Positions 11,818 through 24,724 of a stretch of 64,000 nucleotides of DNA are shown here, in pieces. The first letter of the stretch is position 1. The number at the start of each line of letters is the position of its first letter. Source of the stretch: Macrotis lagotis (taxonomy: Eukaryota; Chordata; Mammalia; Peramelemorphia; Peramelidae); the NCBI RefSeq assembly GCF_037893015.1, contig NC_133663.1, positions 220,189,753 through 220,253,752 on the forward strand. The letters run 5' to 3'. Made by a program: the position numbers and the translations under genes. The notes under the pieces were generated by a model. The model searched no databases, was not told the DNA's origin, and saw only the letters and a program-made list of their open reading frames with translations.

Positions 11818-11823
11818 AATAAA
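11818..11823 (+). promoter_or_regulatory. Candidate poly(A) signal AATAAA
   Basis: Hexamer about 1.03 kb after the ADGRG2 stop codon, the first canonical AATAAA noticed downstream. Context only; usage is not shown. Confidence 0.35.
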
Positions 11824-11849
11824 ATGCATAGAATTATATATAATTACTA

Positions 11850-12638
11850 TTTCTTCAGAGCAAGGTAACTGCATGGTACAAAGTTGACTTTTAATATGGT
11901 TAAGCTCTGGTGTACTCTGAGCTATAATTAAAAAACATAAATATATATGTATATATATGTATTATATATAAATAATAGGGGGCATGTCACATCTCAAAAA
12001 CATTTGTACATTGACAAAGATAATCATGAGCTTGAAAGTGGGAGAATATCCTACAATATTCCTATGAATATCAAACCTTAATTTTTTACATAACAGATGG
12101 ATTTGCCTTTGCTTCCCACTTCTTGATTATTTCCTAGATTATGTTTTTAATGGGAGCTATATAAAGTCTTTAGTGAGCCCTACTCTCTTACCCCCATAGA
12201 ATCTATTTTATAGATTCACAATCCTTATAAAAGTGAATGTGAGACCACAGGACAAACAATAATGATAATATGATGTAGTTCTGTGAATACTCTACTTGGC
12301 TAATTGTGTTTGCACTGTTTCTTTATATGGTTTATTTAATTCTTTTCTATTTATATTTTAAAATGTTGAAACTAGAAAAATGAATTTCAGGTTAATTTCA
12401 TGAAATTTTAATAACTTTCATACCGAAAATGTATTTGCAATCCATTTGTTTAAAAAGAAAGTTGCATAAGTACAACAAAATAGCAGTAAATATCTGAGTA
12501 TAGAAAATATTAATTAATAATATTTTCCAAAGAACTCTGAATCAAGAGTTCTTAACTTTTGTATGTGCATGATGGACCCTTTGTTGGTCTGGTGAAATCT
12601 CTAAAGCCCTTCCAGTATGTTTTTAAAAACATATAATA
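11850..12638. other. Intergenic AT-rich DNA
   Basis: Contains a TATATA/TGTATATATG tract near 11,940-11,970; no gene or repeat family recognised in the rest. Confidence 0.6.
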
Positions 12639-12790
12639 GGGGCAGCTAGGTGGTGCAGTGGATCCAGTACTGGCCCTGGAGTCAGGATACCTGAGTTCAA
12701 ATCCGACCTTAGACACTTAATAATTACTTAGCTGTGTGGCTTTGGGCAAGCCACTTAACCCCATTTGCCTTGCAAAAACCTAAAAAAAAT
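12639..12790 (+). mobile_element. Marsupial tRNA-derived SINE
   Basis: GGGGCAGCTAGGTGGTGCAG head, 'TTCAAATCCGACCTTAG', 'AAGCCACTTAACCCCATTTG', 'CCTTGCAAAAACC', A-rich end. Close to the family consensus as judged from the other copies here, so fairly young. Confidence 0.92.
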
Positions 12791-13370
12791 CATAAAATAA
12801 AATAATGAGATTAGGAAGGAAACCAATTCTATTGAAATATAATTATCAAATATATTTAAAAACAAATTCATGAACTTCCAAGTTAAGAATGACCACCTTT
12901 AGAAATATGAAGCAATATGGATACAATGCTGGTTAATTTCTCATAATATCATGCTTTGCATTCTACCCATTTTCAAGATTCAGTGACATTATATGTTCCT
13001 AGTTTGAGCCCCAAATTCTACTTTTATTAGCAGTGATTCATTCCTCTATATGGTAATTTTCAAACTGGAGCTACAGGAGATTGTCCAGAAGAATTTTAAG
13101 GGAATAGTAGAGAAAAGACCTTAGATTTTCTAAGAATTTAGTGATAATTATAGGAGGTTATAGGGATTATACCAAATTGACTAGATAGTCCTCTCCATCT
13201 CAAGTCTACCTCTTCATTTATTCATATATTCATTTAGTAATTTATTCAAAAAATGGTATCAAAAACCTACAAAGATAAATAAAATGACCTTATTCTTAAT
13301 CAAAGTGGATTTTAAAAGGTAGATAATTAAAATACAAATGAGAAATACATATACATGTAGTCTAATTAGA

Positions 13371-13474
13371 AAATATATATATATATATATACACATGCAT
13401 ATATATGCATATATATATATATATATATACACATAGGTATATACTATATATGAGTATATATAGTATATACCTAT
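13371..13474. repeat. (AT)n tract ending in a perfect palindrome
   Basis: AT/TGCATA dinucleotide run followed by two exact 19-bp inverted arms (13,433-13,451 and 13,456-13,474) around a 4-bp GAGT spacer, able to form a cruciform. Confidence 0.9.
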
Positions 13475-13539
13475 AGAGGTAAAAAAAATTTTCCAAACAT
13501 TCAGATGCTACTATAATAAAAATTGTTAACATCTATATC

Positions 13540-13760
13540 TCATTTTATGTTTTGCAAAGTTCTTTACAAATATCTCATTTATCCTCAAAACAAACCTGGG
13601 ATATAGGTACTATTATTATTCCCATTTTACAAATGAGGAAATTAAGGCATAGAGAGATTGATTGTCTTCTCCAGGACCACATAACTAGTAACTGTTTAGA
13701 TCAAATTTAAATTGATATCTTCCCTACTTTAATTCAGTGTTCGATCCACTGAGCTTCTTA
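13540..13760 (-). repeat. MIR-type SINE, antisense
   Basis: 'ACTATTATTATTCCCATTTT' followed by ACAAATGAGGAAATTAAGG and '...CATAACTAGTAAC' is the antisense order of MIR. Diverged. Confidence 0.65.
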
Positions 13761-14794
13761 GCTACTAGAGAGCACTATAGAACCACTGTTTGGTTGTACC
13801 CTTTAAGTACTTCCTAGAGTTTTGTTATGTGTACATGAGGTGATGAGAGGCTTGAGATGAAAAGACCTAATGCTAAACTTTGCATAGAAGGATGCTCATG
13901 TTCAGCAGGAATGACAGTATTCCTCTAGGGTCTGATTATCCTGAAGTCTTGGTTCAAATGTATTTCCTTTTTTTTTTATTTAAAAAGTTCACTTGGAGAT
14001 GATGGGAAAGCTCAATTATTTCAATACTATTCAGACAAAACCACATTTTCCAAGATATCACTCCCAGTTTTGCATTGGATGAGATAGCAGCACTATATCA
14101 GGTCTTGGTTTAGATGAGAGTCAAGTAGCCCTGTGATATTCTGAGTTTCTCCCAGTTCTTTTTTTTTAAATAATACACAATTTCCTTTCAACCTAACTCA
14201 ATGATTTAGCCACCATTGCTGCAAGTCTATTATTATCATCTTAAGGGAATAGTCTATACTGCAACATGCAATCAAAAACTCTCTCAAAAGATAAAGTAAT
14301 AGTTGATTTGAAAGTATAAGTAGATTGTTACTGAGACCTCTCTTTTTTTAAACATCTCATGGGCACTCTTAACCAGTATTATTAGAAATACTTCTTCCAT
14401 AGACATGTGTATATTTTACTCACATCCCAAGAGTCTAGTGATATTTTTTGGTGGTAATGTGTTTTAAGGCAATATAATCTGATTCTTCTTCTTGGTAAAT
14501 TGTAATTAAATCACCCTCTTGTACCAAGTTACCTTGGTATTTTGAGAAGAGGAATATGAATTTATTAAAATATTTAAATTATTGTTCTTTACTATTTCTT
14601 AATCCTGAGGTAGGATTTCAAAATTACAGGACCTCTCAGAATAACTCCCTTCACCAATGCATATAAGAATCTCCTCTTTAATTTTCAGTTTATTGGAGCC
14701 ACTGAAAACTTCAATGACTAGCTAGTTTGAGATACGGTCAGGACTGGAACATAAATCATCATGAAAACAAGATTAATTCTCTCCATCCATCATA

Positions 14795-14899
14795 TCATGC
14801 CATCACTTTTTTTTGTTTTGTTATTCTTTTTTTCAATATTTTTGTTACATTTTTAAATTCCAAGATATCTCCCTCCTTCCCACTCTATAAAAGGTCACC

Positions 14900-14957
<58 letters not shown>

Positions 14958-15372
14958 CTGTCTCTGTCTCTCCACCTATACATATATATACACAAACACA
15001 CACACACATACACACATAAAACCATACATACATATCTCTATTTGTGAGTTCTCTGGAGTTAGCTTACTTCATAAGTCCTTTGTAGTTCATTTGAATATTT
15101 TAATGCTCAGAATTGCTCAATTGTTCACAGTTGTTCTTCAAAGAACATTGCTGCTACTATACATAATGTTCTCTCACTGCTGCTCATTTCATTCTTCATT
15201 ATTCCATTAAGTCTTTTCATATAAGGTTTTTCAAAAATCAACCTACTCATCATCTCTTACAGCACAGTATTATTCCATCATAATCATGTAACACAACTTG
15301 GTTAGCCTTTCTAAAATTGAGGATATCCCTCAGTTTCCAGTTCTTTGCCAACTCAAAGAAAGCTGCTATTAA
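14795..15372 (-). mobile_element. L1 LINE, ORF2 end/3' UTR fragment
   Basis: Read on the minus strand it has 'GCAAAGAACTGGAAACTGAG', 'GATGGAATAATACTGTGCTG' and 'GAATGAAATGAGCAG', the familiar end of L1 ORF2 and start of the 3' UTR, followed by a pyrimidine (on +) microsatellite and an A/T-rich end near 14,800. Its 5' side is cut exactly where the satellite array starts. Confidence 0.75.
14902..14962. repeat. (TC)n microsatellite
   Basis: About 50 bp of TC dinucleotides within the L1 3' UTR fragment. It produces low-complexity Ser/Leu and Glu/Arg open frames. Confidence 0.95.
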
Positions 15373-18300
15373 ATGTAAAGGAAATTACTTACAAATTAGG
15401 CATCAAAGAACTAGGAATCAGAGAAGACTACTAATTGAAGGAGTTGAGCATGTATATCAATATGAAAGGTGTAAAATGATTTGGTTTGTTGGATTGGGGC
15501 ATGAAAGCGCCGCACAGAATGTTGCAGTTCTTAGCATCGCACATGACTTCTCAAGAACATCCTTCATAGATAACAAACTCTTCAAAGTATTCATGTAGCT
15601 TTGTTAATAAGATGATAGCCTGGAGAAGAGTGACCAATGTGCAATGTAGAACACATTAAGGAATCGTGATTATATTAAACAAACACTATTGAGCTCCGAT
15701 TGAATTAAGGAATTGAAGCCAATTTGGATAACTCATCAACCAAAATTGCTTAAAGCACTTTTTCTTTTACATAAAAATAGAAAGAGCATAATAGCTTTTA
15801 CCAGGCAAAAGAGGAAGAAAAGAGAGTAATAGGAATAATTGTAGTTTTTTGGGAAAAAACACATAGGTGTTTAAACTGCAAAGATTTGAACGTAACTTGA
15901 CAATAAAGGAAATTACTTATAAATTGGTATCAACGAACTAGGAATCAGAGAAGACTGATAATTGAAGGAGTTATGCGTGTAACTCTATATGACAAGTGCA
16001 AAATGATTTTATTTGTTGGATTGAGGCATGAAAGCCCCGCACAGTATTCTGAGGTTCTTAGCACTGCACATAATTTTTCTAGAATATCTTTCATAGAAGC
16101 CAAACTCCTCAAAGTATTCATTCAACTCTCTTAATAAGATGACAGCCTAGAGAAGAGTGACACAGTCCACCATGGAACATATTACAGAATAGTGGTTATA
16201 TTAAACAAATACTAGTATTGTGCTCCATTTGAACAAAGTAATTGAAGACAATTTGTGTAATTTGCCAAACAACACTGCTTGAAACACTTTTCCTTTTATG
16301 TAAATGAGAAAGAGTGTAACAACTTCTATGAAGCAAAAGAGGAAGAAAAATGAAAAATAGGAATACATGGAGTTTATGTGAAGCAAAACACATAATTGTT
16401 TAAATGAAAAGGATTATAACACAACTTGACAATAAAGGCAATTGCTTACAAATTAGGTTTCAAAGCAGTAGGAATCAGAGAAGACTATTCATTGAGGGAG
16501 TTAGACAAATATATCTATATCAAAGGTAAAAAATGATTTGATCTGTAGGATTGTGGCATGAAAGTTCTACACAGGATTCTTGGGTTCTTGCCTAAAACAC
16601 TTTTTGTTTTACATAAAATGAGAAGGGGCATAATAAATTTTACCAAGCAAAAGGACAAGAAAAAAGAAATAATAGCAATAAATGTGGTTTTTGTGAAAAA
16701 AAAAACACATAATTGTTTAAATGGAAAGGATTAGAATGCAATGTGCCAATAAAGGAAATTACTTACAAATTAGGCTTGAACAAAATAAGAATCAGAGAAG
16801 ACTATTTATTGTGAGAGTTAGACATGTATATCTACATGTAAAGTGGAAAAATGATTTGATCTGTAGAATTGTGTCATTAAAACCACACACCAGATGCTGG
16901 GGTTCTTACCATTGCACATGATTTCTTTTGAATATCCTTCATAGATGCCAAACTATTTAAAGTATTCATGCAGCTCTAGATAAGAGTGACCAAAGTCCAA
17001 AGAAGAACACATTAAGGAATCCTGGTTAGATTAAACAAATACTATGGTGCTCTATTTGAACAAAGTAATTGAAGACAATTTGGCTAAATTGCCAAGCAAC
17101 ACTGTTTGAAACATTCTTGTTTTACAAAAAATGAGAAAGAGAGTAATAATTTTTACCAGTTAAAATTGGAGGACAAAGGAAAAATAGCAATACACATAGT
17201 TTTGGTGTAAAAAAACACATAATTATTTTAATGAATGGATTATAACGCATAGAGGCAATAAAGGAAATTACTTTCAAATTAGACTTCAAAGAACTAGGAA
17301 TGAGAGAAGAGGAAGTTAGACATGTATATCTACATGAAAATTGAAAAATTATTTGATCTGTAGGATTGTGGCATGAATGTAACACACAGGATGCTGTGGT
17401 TCTTAGCATCGCAAATGATTTCAATAGAATGTCCTTCATAGGTGCAGGGTGTTAATGTCAAACTCTTAAAAGTACTCATACAGCTCTGCTTATAAGATGA
17501 TACCATAGAGAAGAATGACCAAAGTGCAACTTAGAAGAAATTAAGGAATTGCGGTTATTTTAAACAAATACAATTGTGCTCCATTTGAACTAAGGAATTT
17601 AAGGCAATTTGGTTAATACATCAAGCAAAACTGCTTGAAACACTTTTTCTTTTACATAAAAAGAGAAAGAGCACAATAGCTTTTACCAGGCAAAAGAGGA
17701 AGAAAAGGGAGTAATAGGAATACATGTAGTTTTTTGGGGGAAAACACATAAGTGTTCAAACTGCAAGGATTAGAACACTACTTGAAAATAAAGGAAATTA
17801 TTTACTAGTTAGGCATCAAAAACTCAGAAGCAGAGAAGACTACTAATTGAAGGAGTTGCATGTGTATATCTATATGAAAAGTGTAAAATGATTTGATTTG
17901 TTGGATTGAGGCATGTAAACTTCACACAGAATCCTGTGCTTCTTTGCATCACACATGACTTCACTAGAATATCTTTTGTAGATGCTGAACTCTACAAAGT
18001 ATTCATACAGCTCTCTTAAAAAGATGACAGCCTAGAGAAGAGTGACCCAGTCCAATGTGGAACACATTAAGGGATTGCAGTGATATTAAACAAATACTAT
18101 TGTGATCTATTTGAACTATGTAATTGAAGACAATTTGGGTAATTCACCAAACAACACTGATTGAAACACTTTTCCTTTTACATTAAAATGAGAAAAAGCA
18201 TAATAACTTCTACAAAGCAAAAGAGGAAGAAAAAAGGATAAATAGGGATACATGGAGTTTATGTGAAGCAAAACACATAATAGTTTAAATAAAAAGGATT

Positions 18301-19227
18301 AGAATGCAACTGTACAATAAAGAAAATTGATTAAAATTACCCTTCAAAGAACTAGGAATCAGAGAAAACTATTCATTGAGTGAGTTAGATATGAACATCT
18401 ATACCAAAAGTGAAAAATGATTTGATCTGTAGGATTGAGGCATGAAAACACTGCACAGAATGCTGCAGTTCTTAGCATCTCACACGACTTCTCTATAATT
18501 TCCTTCATAGATACCGAACTCTTCAAAGTATTCATACAACTCTCCTTATAATATGATAGCCTAGAGAAGAGTGATCGAAATCTAACTTAGAACACATTAG
18601 GGAATTGTGATTATATTAAACAAATAGTATTGTGTTCTAATTGAAAAGAGGAATTTAAGCCAGTTTAGTTAATTTGTCAACTAAAACTGCTTGAAACATT
18701 TTTTATTTTACATAAAATGAGAAAGAGAGTAATAAAGCTTACCAAGCAAAGGAGAAGGAAAAGCAAGAAATAGCAATACACCTAGTTTTGGTGATAAAAA
18801 AACACTTAAGTGTTTAAACTCCAAGGACTAGAACACAATGTGACAATAAAGGAAATTACTAATAAATTAGAAATACAAAATAGAAAACATTAAAGAATTG
18901 TGCTTACATTAAACAAATACTTTTGTGCTCTAATTGAACTAAGGAATTGAAGCCAATTTTGTTAATTCATCAACCAAAATTGCTTGAAACATTTCTTATT
19001 TTACATAAAATGAGAAATAGCATAATACAATTTACTAAGCAGAAGAGGAGAAAAGTGGAGAAATAGCAATACACTTAGTTTTGGTGAAATAAACACATAA
19101 TTGTTCAAACTGCAAGGATTAGATTGTAACTTGACAATATAGGGAAATACAAATGAAGCTTCAAAGAACTAGGAATCAGATAAGATTACTAATTGAAGGA
19201 GCTGATTGTGTATATCTATATGAAAAT

Positions 19228-19868
19228 GAACATTCTAGGAAGAGGGGGATGGCTAGGGAGAGTATGGAAAAGCACAGGGACAGGGTCAGAGGCATGGATT
19301 GCCCTTTACAAAAAATATCAGGGGAAGTACACCACAACAAGGTAGGGAGCATCTCAGTGGCCAGGAGGCACTGGCTGATAAGATGCAGGGGGTGGGGTGG
19401 GGATTTGGTTTGGTTGGTTGCTTGGTTGTTTAGTTGCTTGGTTGCTTGGTTCCTTGCCTCTTGCAGGTCTTCCTCTTCCAACTGACCTTATGTATCACTG
19501 ACCTGATCTAATGAACGATTGAAGAAAGGAATGAATTACATGACAGGGATGTCTTTTCTCCTTTCCCCACCCACAATCCAAACCCTAAACCAAGTGACCA
19601 AGAAAGTTTGGAAAACAGAGGTCAAATTTGCAGTTCGGGATGACTTTATTTTGTTTTTTAAGTTACAAATTTCATTTCTTTTTTCTTCTCTCCCATTCAT
19701 ATTCTCTCTGTCTCTGTCTCTGTCTTTGTCTCTGTCTCTCTCCATCCCTCCCTCCAGGAATGATTTCCTCCAGAGGCCTTGTCTTCATTCAGCTGAGGCC
19801 AGATCTCTCCATTTTCCCTTTCTTGATTGAATTTGCATCGGAGAGGAATTCATCAGATGGTATCTGAA
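19228..19868. other. 640-bp non-satellite block replacing part of a monomer
   Basis: It starts after 'ATATCTATATGAAAATGAAC' and ends before 'GAACTCTTCCAAGTATTC', so about 130 bp of a monomer is missing at the site. It is GC-richer than the array, with a GGTT/GCTTGGTT minisatellite (about 19,400-19,460) and a TCTCTG run (about 19,700-19,740). No splice sites, target duplication, A-tail or protein similarity recognised. Origin unknown. Confidence 0.7.
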
Positions 19869-22471
19869 GATACTGAACTCTTCCAAGTATTCATACAGCT
19901 CTCCTTATAAAATGAAAGCCTAGAAAAGAGTGACCAAAGTCCAACATAGGACACATTAAGGAATATTATTTTGCTCTATTGGAACAAAATAATTGAAGAC
20001 AATTTGGGTAAATCACCAAAAGACACTGCTTGATAAAGTTTTTGTTTTACAAAAAATGAGAAAGAATGTAATAATATTTGCCTAGTAAAAGAGAAAGAAA
20101 AAGGAGAAAAATAGCAATACACAGAGTTTTAGTGAAGCAAAACACATAATTCTTTAAATGGAGAGGATTAGAATGCAACATGGCAATAAAGGAAATCACT
20201 TATAAAATAGGTCTCAAAGAACTAGGAATCAGAGAAAACTAATCATTGAGGGAGTTAGGCATGTATATCTATATGAAAAGTGACAATGATTTGATCTGTA
20301 GGATTGCAGCATGAAAGCAATGCAAAGGATAATGTGGTTCTTAGCATGGCAAATGGTTTCAATAGAATATCCTTCATAGATCCAGGGTGTTAATGCCTAA
20401 CTCTTCAAAGTACTCATACAGCTCTGCTTATAAGATGATAGCCTAGAGAAGAGTGACCAAAGTCCATCCTAGAACACATTAAGGAATCATGGTTATATTA
20501 AACAAATACTATTGTGCTCTAATTGAAGTTAGGAATTTCAGCCAATTTGGTTAGTTGGTCAACCAAAACTACTTGAAACAGTTTTTATTTTACATAAAAT
20601 GAGAAAAAATGGTAATATAGCTTACCAAGCAACAGAGGGGAAAAGGGAGTAATAGGAATACACAGTTTTGGGGAAAAAACACACAAGTGTTTAAACTGCA
20701 AGGATTGGAACACAACTTCAAAATAAAGGAAATTACTTACAAATTAGGCATCAAAACACTAGGAAGAAGAGAAGATTGTTAATTGAAGGGGTTGCACATG
20801 TATATACATATGAAAAGGGTAAAATAATTTGATTTGTCGGATTGAGGCATGAAAGCACCTCACAGAATCTTGCTGTTCTTAGCATTGCACATTAGTTCTC
20901 TAGAATATCTTTTGCAGAGGCCAAACTCTTCAAAGTATTCATACAGCTCTAGAGAAAAGTGACCACAGTCCAAAGAAGAACTCATTAAGGAATCCTGGTT
21001 AGATTAAACAAATACTATTGTGCTCTATTTGAACAAAGTAGTTGAAGATAGTTTGGGTAATTTGTGGAACTACACTGCTTGAAACAATTTTTCTTTTACA
21101 TAAAATGAGAAAGAGTGTAATAACTTCTATAAGCAAAGGAGGAAGAAAAATGAAAAATACCAATACATGGAGTTTTGGGGAAGCAAAACACATAATTGTT
21201 TAAATGTAAGGAATTAGAACGCAAATTGACAATAAAGGAAAACACTTAAAAATTAAGCATAAAAGAAATAGGAATCAGAGAAAACTATTTATTGAGCAAG
21301 TTAGACATGTATGTCTATATCAAAAGTGAAAACTGTTTTGCTGTGTAGGATTGTGGCATGAAAGCAATGCACAGGATGATACAGCTCTTGGCATTTCCCA
21401 TGATTTCATTAGAATATATTTCATAGATGTAGGGTGTTTATTCTGAATTCTTCGAAGAATTCATACAACTCTCCTTATAAGATGGTAGCCTAGAGTAGAG
21501 TGACAAAAGTCCAAATTAGAACAATTTAAGAAAATGTGGGTATATTAAACCAATATTATTGTGCTGTAATTGAAGTAATTTCCACCAATTAGTTTAATTC
21601 ATCAACCACAACTGCTTGAAACACTTTTTGTTTTTACACAAAATGAGAAAGAGCATAATAACGTTTACCAATTAAAAGAGGCAGAAAAAAGAAAAATAGC
21701 AATACACACAGTTTTGCTGGAAAAAAACACATAATTGTTTAAATGAATGGATTAGAATGCAATGTGGCAATAAAGGAAATTGCTTACAAATTAGGCTTTC
21801 AAGAACTAAGAATCAGAAAAGACTATTCATTGAGGTAGTTAGACATGTGTGTCTATATGTAAACTGAAAAATGATTGATCTGTTGGATTGAGGCATGTAT
21901 TCATATAGCTCTCCTTATAAGATGATAACCTAGAGAAGAGTGACTGAAGTCCAATAGAAAACATATTAAGGAATTGTGGTTACATTAAAAACATATAATT
22001 GCACTCAATTTGAACAAAATATTTGAAGAAAATTGGGGTAATTAGCCAAACAACATTGCTGGAAACACTTTTTCTTTTCCATAAAATGAGAAAGAGCATA
22101 ATAACCTTTTCCAATCAAAAGAGGAAGAAAAGGGAAAATAGCAATACCTGTAGTTTTGGGGAAGAGAAACTCATAAGTGTATAAAATGAAAGGATTATTA
22201 TGCAACTTGACAATAAAGGAAATTACTTACAAATTAGGCAAAAAAGAACTAGAATCTAGATAAGCCTACTAATTGAAAGAGTTGAACATGTATATCTATA
22301 TGAAACGTGTAAAATGATTTGATTTGTTCGATTGAGGCAAGAAAATGCCACACAGATTGCAGCAGTTCTTAGCATTGCACATGACTTCTCTAGAATATCC
22401 TTCATAGATGCCAAACTCTTCAAAGTATTCATAAAGCTCTTCTTATAAGATGATAGACTAGAGAAGAGTGA

Positions 22472-22637
22472 CGTACATCTGCTATGTGGCTCTAGGCAGG
22501 CCACCCAGCCCCACTTGCCCTGCACCCTCTCCCAACTAATAATAACAAAAAATGTGCTTCAGTCTTTGTTTCAACACCATCGACTCTGTCGTGAGTGGAT
22601 CACATTCTTTATTATAAGTCCATCACAAAAGTTACTT
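22472..22637. other. 165-bp patch copied from HAL1 internal sequence
   Basis: From 'CTGCTATGTGGCTCTAGGC' to 'AAAGTTACTTCCATATT' this is nearly identical (a handful of differences) to 23,848-24,015 inside the HAL1 1.4 kb away. It is inserted in a monomer between GAGTGAC and CAATATATAACACATT with hardly any loss of monomer sequence. It has neither end of the HAL1, so it is not an ordinary retrotransposed copy. Confidence 0.85.
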
Positions 22638-23562
22638 CCATATTCAATATATAACACATTATAGAATCATGGTTATATTAATGTAATACTATTTTGCTCT
22701 ATTTGAACAAAGTATTTGAAGACAATTTGGGTAATTTGCCAAAAAGCACATCTTGAAACACTTTTTGTTTTACATGAAATGAGAAAGACCATAATAGCTT
22801 TCACCAAGAAAAGAGGAAGAAAATGGAGAAAGAGCAATACACGTAGTTCTGGGGGAAAAAAACTCATAAGTTTTTAAACTGCAAGGATTAGAATGCTACT
22901 TGAAAATAATGGAAATTACTTAAAAAATTAGGCATCAAAGAACTAGGAAACAAAGAAGACTAATAATTTCAAGAGTTGAACGTGTATATCTTTATGAAAA
23001 GTTTAAAATGATTTTATTTGTTGGATTGAGGCATGAAAGCACCACACAGAATGCTGCGGTTCTTTGCATTGAACATGCCTTCTCTAGAATATCCTTTGTA
23101 GATGCCAAACTCTTCAAAGTATTCATACAGCTTTCCTTATAAGATGATAGTCTAGAGAAGACTGACCAAAGTCCAATATATAACACTTTAAGGTATCGAG
23201 CTTTTATTAAACAAATAGTATTGTGCAGTATTTGAACAAAATTATTGAAGACAATTCGGATAATTCACCATACAACAGTGCTTGAAACACATTTTGTTTT
23301 AAATAAAATGAAAAAGAGCATAATAACTTTTACCAAGCAAAAGAGGGAGAAAAAGTAAAAATAGCATTGCATGCAGTTTTTTTGTTTTTTTAATTTATTT
23401 TTTATTCTCATTTTGTACAAATGTTTTTTTTACATTAATAAAATATACTTGTTTACAAGTAAACAAAATACCCCTCCCCCATGAATATGCATAGACTTGC
23501 TTGGGCGAAAAAGTAAAGGGGAGAGAAAAAAATTTAAAAATAAAAAAATAATAGTAATAATT

Positions 23563-23703
23563 GTAGGTATGGCCAGGTGGCACAATGGACAAGCACCAGC
23601 CCTGGAGCCACGAGCACCCGAGACCATATCCAGCCTCATAAACCCAATAATCACCCAGCCATGTGACATGCAAGCCACCCGATCCCCACTGCCCTGCAAA
23701 AAC
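23563..23703 (+). repeat. tRNA-SINE-like module 1 in the HAL1 3' region
   Basis: 'GTATGGCCAGGTGGCACAAT', 'CACCAGCCCTGGAGCCACGA', 'CACCCAGCCATGTGACATGC', 'CACTGCCCTGCAAAAACC'. SINE architecture, antisense to HAL1. The same module is at 38,150-38,290 in the second HAL1 copy. Confidence 0.75.
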
Positions 23704-23760
23704 CAAAAAGAAGAAAGAAAAAAAAAAGACCCAAAATAAAATAAAATAGTAATAATAGTA

Positions 23761-23900
23761 GGGGTGGCTGGGTGGCAGACAGAGCATTGGCCCTTGAGCC
23801 AGGAGCACCTGGGTCCGAATCCGGCCTCAGACACCCAAAGATCATTCTGCTATGTGGCTCTAGGCAGGCCACCCAGCCCCACTTGCCCTGCACCCTCTCC
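23761..23900 (+). repeat. tRNA-SINE-like module 2 in the HAL1 3' region
   Basis: 'GGGGTGGCTGGGTGGCAGAC', 'CCGAATCCGGCCTCAGACAC', 'CACTTGCCCTGCACCC'. Shared with 38,340-38,480. Part of this module is also the start of the patch at 22,472. Confidence 0.75.
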
Positions 23901-24110
23901 CAAATAATAATAACAAAAAAATGTGCTTCAGTCTTTGTTTCAACACCATCGACTCTGTCGTGAGTGGATCACATTCTTTATTATAAGTCCATCACAAAAA
24001 TTACTTCCATATTTTTCCAACGTTGCCATTGCTGATCGCAACTTCCTCCTTTCTTATTTCTCCACTACCGTGTACTATATTTTCTCTCTCCTTTCACTCT
24101 GACTCTGCTG

Positions 24111-24260
24111 TAGGGTCGCTGAGTGGCACAGCAGATAGATCCCTGGTGCTGGGGCTAAGAAGCCCGGAGCCCCCATACCACCCCTTAAGCCCAGAATCCA
24201 CCTGGCCCTATGGTCCTGGGCAGGCCATACAATCCTAGCCCCTTGCAAGAAGTAAAAAAG
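24111..24260 (+). repeat. tRNA-SINE-like module 3 in the HAL1 3' region
   Basis: 'TAGGGTCGCTGAGTGGCACA', 'GCAGATAGATCCCTGGTGCT', 'CCCCTTGCAAGAAGTAAAAA'. Shared with 38,725-38,870. More diverged from the common SINE than modules 1 and 2. Confidence 0.65.
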
Positions 24261-24724
24261 AAAATGTGTTATATCTGAACACTGTCCCCCCATGGTCCAT
24301 CCTCTCCTTTATTCACATCCCCACCCCTTCCCCCTGCTCCCCCCTCCTTCTTACTCCAGATGTCTATACCCCATTAAGTATATTTGCGGTTTCCTCTCCT
24401 AGCCATCTCTGATGAGATCAAAGGTTCCTTCATTCCCCCTTGCCTCCCCCCTTCCATATCATTGCAATAGCTCATTGTAATAAAAAAAATCTTATTATGT
24501 GAAATATCTTGGACTATTCCCCTTCTCCTTTTTCTTTCTCCCTTTCCATTTCCCTTTTTTTCCCTATTGGCTCCATTTTTACACCATATTTTATCTTCAA
24601 ATTCAGCTTTCTCCTGTGCTTCAATTATAAAAGCTCCCCCTACCTGCTCTATTAACTGAGATGGTTCATATGAATATTATAAGTATCATTTTTCTATACA
24701 TGCAGTTCATCCTCATTAAGTCCC

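Larger units (their letters stand above)
10785..11840 (+). other. ADGRG2: Probable ADGRG2 3' untranslated region
   Basis: Sequence directly after the stop, containing one SINE copy. The end is unproven. The best polyadenylation hexamer I see is AATAAA at 11,818-11,823. The length is plausible for this gene, but the boundary is inference. Confidence 0.45.
12791..14794. other. Intergenic DNA with MIR and AT tracts
   Basis: No gene seen. Holds an AT microsatellite with a perfect palindrome near 13.43 kb and an antisense MIR copy near 13.54-13.76 kb. The rest is unassigned. Confidence 0.6.
15373..23380 (+). repeat. Satellite array, left domain (type A monomers, about 530 bp)
   Basis: The word 'CAATAAAGGAAATTACTTAC' or a close variant recurs at about 15,373, 15,902, 16,431, 17,257, 17,786, 18,316, 18,846, 20,185, 20,724 and 21,231, giving a period close to 530 bp, with some shortened units (for example 16,431 to 16,748). 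Type A monomers carry 'GAGGCATGAAAGC', 'TTCATAGATGCCAAACTC', 'CTCTCCTTATAAGATGATAG' and 'AGAGTGACCAAAGTCCAA'. Copies differ from each other by roughly a tenth to a fifth (estimate by eye). No reading frame is kept between copies. Monomer function unknown. Strand denotes the orientation used as forward. Confidence 0.95.
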
